Below are positions 62,271 to 64,000 of a stretch of DNA of 64,000 bases, in pieces. The position numbers and the translations under genes are program-made. This stretch comes from Pseudoalteromonas rubra (GTDB lineage Bacteria > Pseudomonadota > Gammaproteobacteria > Enterobacterales > Alteromonadaceae): assembly GCF_005886805.2 (NCBI RefSeq), contig NZ_CP045429.1:466501-530500 (forward strand), written 5' to 3'. Position 1 is the stretch's first letter, and each line of letters begins with the position of its first letter. The notes below the pieces were generated by a model, which saw only the letters and a list, made by a program, of their open reading frames with translations, was not told the origin of the DNA and ran no database searches.

Positions 62271-63110
62271 TTATCTGGGTACATACCATTGACACAGTTG
62301 AGTTAAAATGAAGTTTGGAAGTGGGTACTTCTTGTGGATCTTTTCCAGGTAAAGAGTCCAGGCGTGTGCCTTTAGTGTCGCTATTTCTGCGTCATCTACG
62401 ATTCCCTTGTAGAACTGAGCGAAGTCCCGGATAAACTGTACATCCCGACGGCGGTTATTTTTTGCGTAGCCTTTACCTGCGTAGTGAATAAAATCAGCTT
62501 CAAGGTAGTCATCATGACCGAACATATCCATACGATTAAATGACCTGTCGAGTGTTTCATGAGCAATGTTATGTCTATGCAAAGTGTAGTTAAAATAGCT
62601 TTGGTCATAGTGAGTGATCTTGTTACAGATTTTTTGTAAGTCATTCAATTCAGTTTTTTTGAAAAGTTCGCACTGTTTTGAAGTAAGAATGATTCCGGCA
62701 TTGTAGTAGACAGGGCGATTGTCTTGCTGTGGCCAGTTAACCTTGCCGAGTTCCTGTTGGATCATCTCAATATCAGGCGCTCGCTCTTGTTTTACCCCTT
62801 CGTTAAACCAGTACGCTTTACTCGTATCAGGGTAAAGTTCAAACACATCCCTTGCATGAGGCGTGATCAACACGTCGGCATCAACGTATAGCACTCTGTC
62901 ATATTCCTCAAGGAGCGCGCCAATTCTTAACTTCTCAGTCCAGGCCGGGCTGGCGTTATATCGTGGGTTATCTATTTTGATGGGGTAGCGCAATGAGTCT
63001 GAAATGATGAGATCAGCACCTACCTTTTTAGCATATATTTCGAAGGTTTTAAGTGCAGCACGATACATAGGGTTATTACCTATGGCCAATGTAAATATTG
63101 CTTTTTTCAA
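62271..63110 (-). CDS. Glycosyltransferase, GT8-like
   Basis: The product matches family 8-type retaining glycosyltransferases: KKAIFTLAIGNNPMYRAAL, then LEEYDRVLYVDADVLITPHA with the DxD metal motif, YYNAGIILTSKQCELF and HYAGKGYAKNNR. The frame is open to an ATG at 63176, but an AGGGGA ribosome site lies before a TTG codon at 63110, after which family similarity starts directly, giving 279 residues. It probably acts in lipopolysaccharide or other surface-glycan synthesis, with the GT25 gene further along the same strand. Confidence 0.82.
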   Translation of the reverse strand: MKKAIFTLAIGNNPMYRAALKTFEIYAKKVGADLIISDSLRYPIKIDNPRYNASPAWTEKLRIGALLEEYDRVLYVDADVLITPHARDVFELYPDTSKAYWFNEGVKQERAPDIEMIQQELGKVNWPQQDNRPVYYNAGIILTSKQCELFKKTELNDLQKICNKITHYDQSYFNYTLHRHNIAHETLDRSFNRMDMFGHDDYLEADFIHYAGKGYAKNNRRRDVQFIRDFAQFYKGIVDDAEIATLKAHAWTLYLEKIHKKYPLPNFILTQLCQWYVPR

Positions 63111-63486
63111 GTGTTTTCCCCTGATATTGATGTGAATGCTGCTGTATTGTACCTGTGCTTTGCACAAGGTTGTCATTAGATATGAAAATGCTCATTTTGG
63201 CAATGTTGTAACTGAACATCCCAGTTTAGCGTTCATTAGAATGACATAGGGCTAAAATAGTTCAGATAACGAAGTGCAAATAAGTTATCACACTCCGCCA
63301 GTTCATAGTCGTATTTATATCCGTATCGCAGTTGGATTTGCGACACATGTTCAGTGGGTAGCCAAAGTAGGATGCTGTAACTAAGTTTGCAAAGTCTATA
63401 AACTTAGCGCCAGTATCCTAATGAGGGGACTAGCCTAATGGGAGAGGCGTGACTAGATGCTAAAGCAGGTCGTTACGCAGCGGATA
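63111..63486. other. Intergenic region between two glycosyltransferase genes
   Basis: About 375 bases (310 if the upstream gene starts at 63176). No gene or clear regulatory site is visible apart from the ribosome site of the TTG start. Confidence 0.35.
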
Positions 63487-64000
63487 TCAGAGAATATCCT
63501 TCAATGTCGCTGAGCGAAATTGTCTTTGCAAAAATAATCTGATCCGGTGTTTTGCGTTCCGAGTAAAGGTGCTTCTGCCGGAATGTTGTCCTTTGTTCAG
63601 GATGGCAATCTCACTTTCGAAGCTAATATCTTCTGAGACGGGATACGGTTTGATACCGACTACGCGTAGTCCGATTTCACCGTGAAATTGCAGGTCGACA
63701 TCCACAGGTCGATAAAAAGGCTTGCGGTTGAGTAATTTCTTAGCGCCAGCCAGGCTGATAAGATAGCCTTGAGTGCCGTTTGGTACTTTCTTGTAGTTAC
63801 CTAGGGTAAATTGTTCATTGAGCGCTCGCGTATCAATAAAAGGGTTGGCGCGATTATCGGATAATTTGATCATATCCCAGCCTTTCAGGTCTGGAATGAG
63901 AGCCAACAATGGTGCCAGGCTGTCTTCAATATGCAGATCATCTTCAAGTACGAGCGCATAAGGCAGGTTTTCGTTGACTACTTTTTCATAGATACGATAG
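63487..64000 (-). CDS. Glycosyltransferase family 25 (LPS biosynthesis type), partial at the window edge
   Basis: The minus-strand frame is open to the end of the window, so the 5' part lies outside. About 170 residues are visible, including ALVLEDDLHIEDSL with the EDD motif of GT25 galactosyltransferases, and GTQGYLISLAGAKKLLNRK, also typical. GT25 enzymes add sugars to lipooligosaccharide. The end at 63487 is the natural stop. Confidence 0.88.
   Translation of the reverse strand, partial: YRIYEKVVNENLPYALVLEDDLHIEDSLAPLLALIPDLKGWDMIKLSDNRANPFIDTRALNEQFTLGNYKKVPNGTQGYLISLAGAKKLLNRKPFYRPVDVDLQFHGEIGLRVVGIKPYPVSEDISFESEIAILNKGQHSGRSTFTRNAKHRIRLFLQRQFRSATLKDIL

Overview
The window looks like a chromosome segment of a marine gammaproteobacterium of the order Alteromonadales, most likely Pseudoalteromonas. 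This rests on recognising the families and their order by eye (rplM-rpsI-petABC-sspAB, dolP-diaA-yraN-lpoA facing rsmI-rnpB, a second secDF pair, GT25/GT8 genes); no search was run. The left 10 kb is a conserved housekeeping backbone; the rest alternates accessory islands with single core genes (mutM, purC).

Layout. 1-5.8 kb: the end of zapE, ribosomal proteins L13/S9, the cytochrome bc1 complex and the stringent-starvation pair sspAB. 5.85-10.6 kb: envelope and replication genes dolP, diaA, yraN, lpoA on the minus strand, then rsmI and the RNase P RNA on the plus strand. 10.9-18.1 kb: one giant secreted multidomain adhesin-like gene, visibly more AT-rich than its neighbours. 18.4-21.7 kb: a secreted ORF of unknown family directly before a second secD-secF pair, separated from it by RNA hairpins; this layout resembles regulatory arrest-peptide operons. 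21.8-23.9 kb: a membrane-bound CadC-like regulator with a beta-propeller.

24.1-29.5 kb is the most striking part: an RmlB-like sugar-nucleotide enzyme, a small secreted protein ending in polyproline blocks, a 937-residue fusion of GT2 glycosyltransferase, PqqD-like peptide-binding domain and prolyl-4-hydroxylase, and a homologue of the Skp1-hydroxyproline GlcNAc transferase family. Together they suggest a bacterial proline-hydroxylation and glycosylation system with its candidate substrate next door.

29.8-40 kb holds accessory genes: two paralogous PD40 periplasmic proteins, a membrane protein with an overlapping XRE regulator, a BNR-repeat surface protein with a GlyGly-CTERM-like tail, a LysR regulator facing DUF2798 and ABM genes, a TonB-like protein, and a short peptide (37140) that looks like a RiPP precursor. 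40.3-52.3 kb: a chemoreceptor, mutM, an M20 peptidase facing two ATP-grasp ligases and an M14 carboxypeptidase, and a Na+/H+ antiporter. A second RiPP-precursor-like peptide sits at 52352. 52.6-55.3 kb: DUF3299 plus an ABC transporter whose permease has a His-rich repeat loop. 55.5-61.1 kb: purC, then a four-gene cluster (cupredoxin, GGDEF-EAL, DUF3034, truncated haemoglobin lipoprotein). The right end carries a beta/gamma-crystallin protein and two glycosyltransferases, the last running off the window. No tRNA, rRNA, insertion sequence or CRISPR array was seen.
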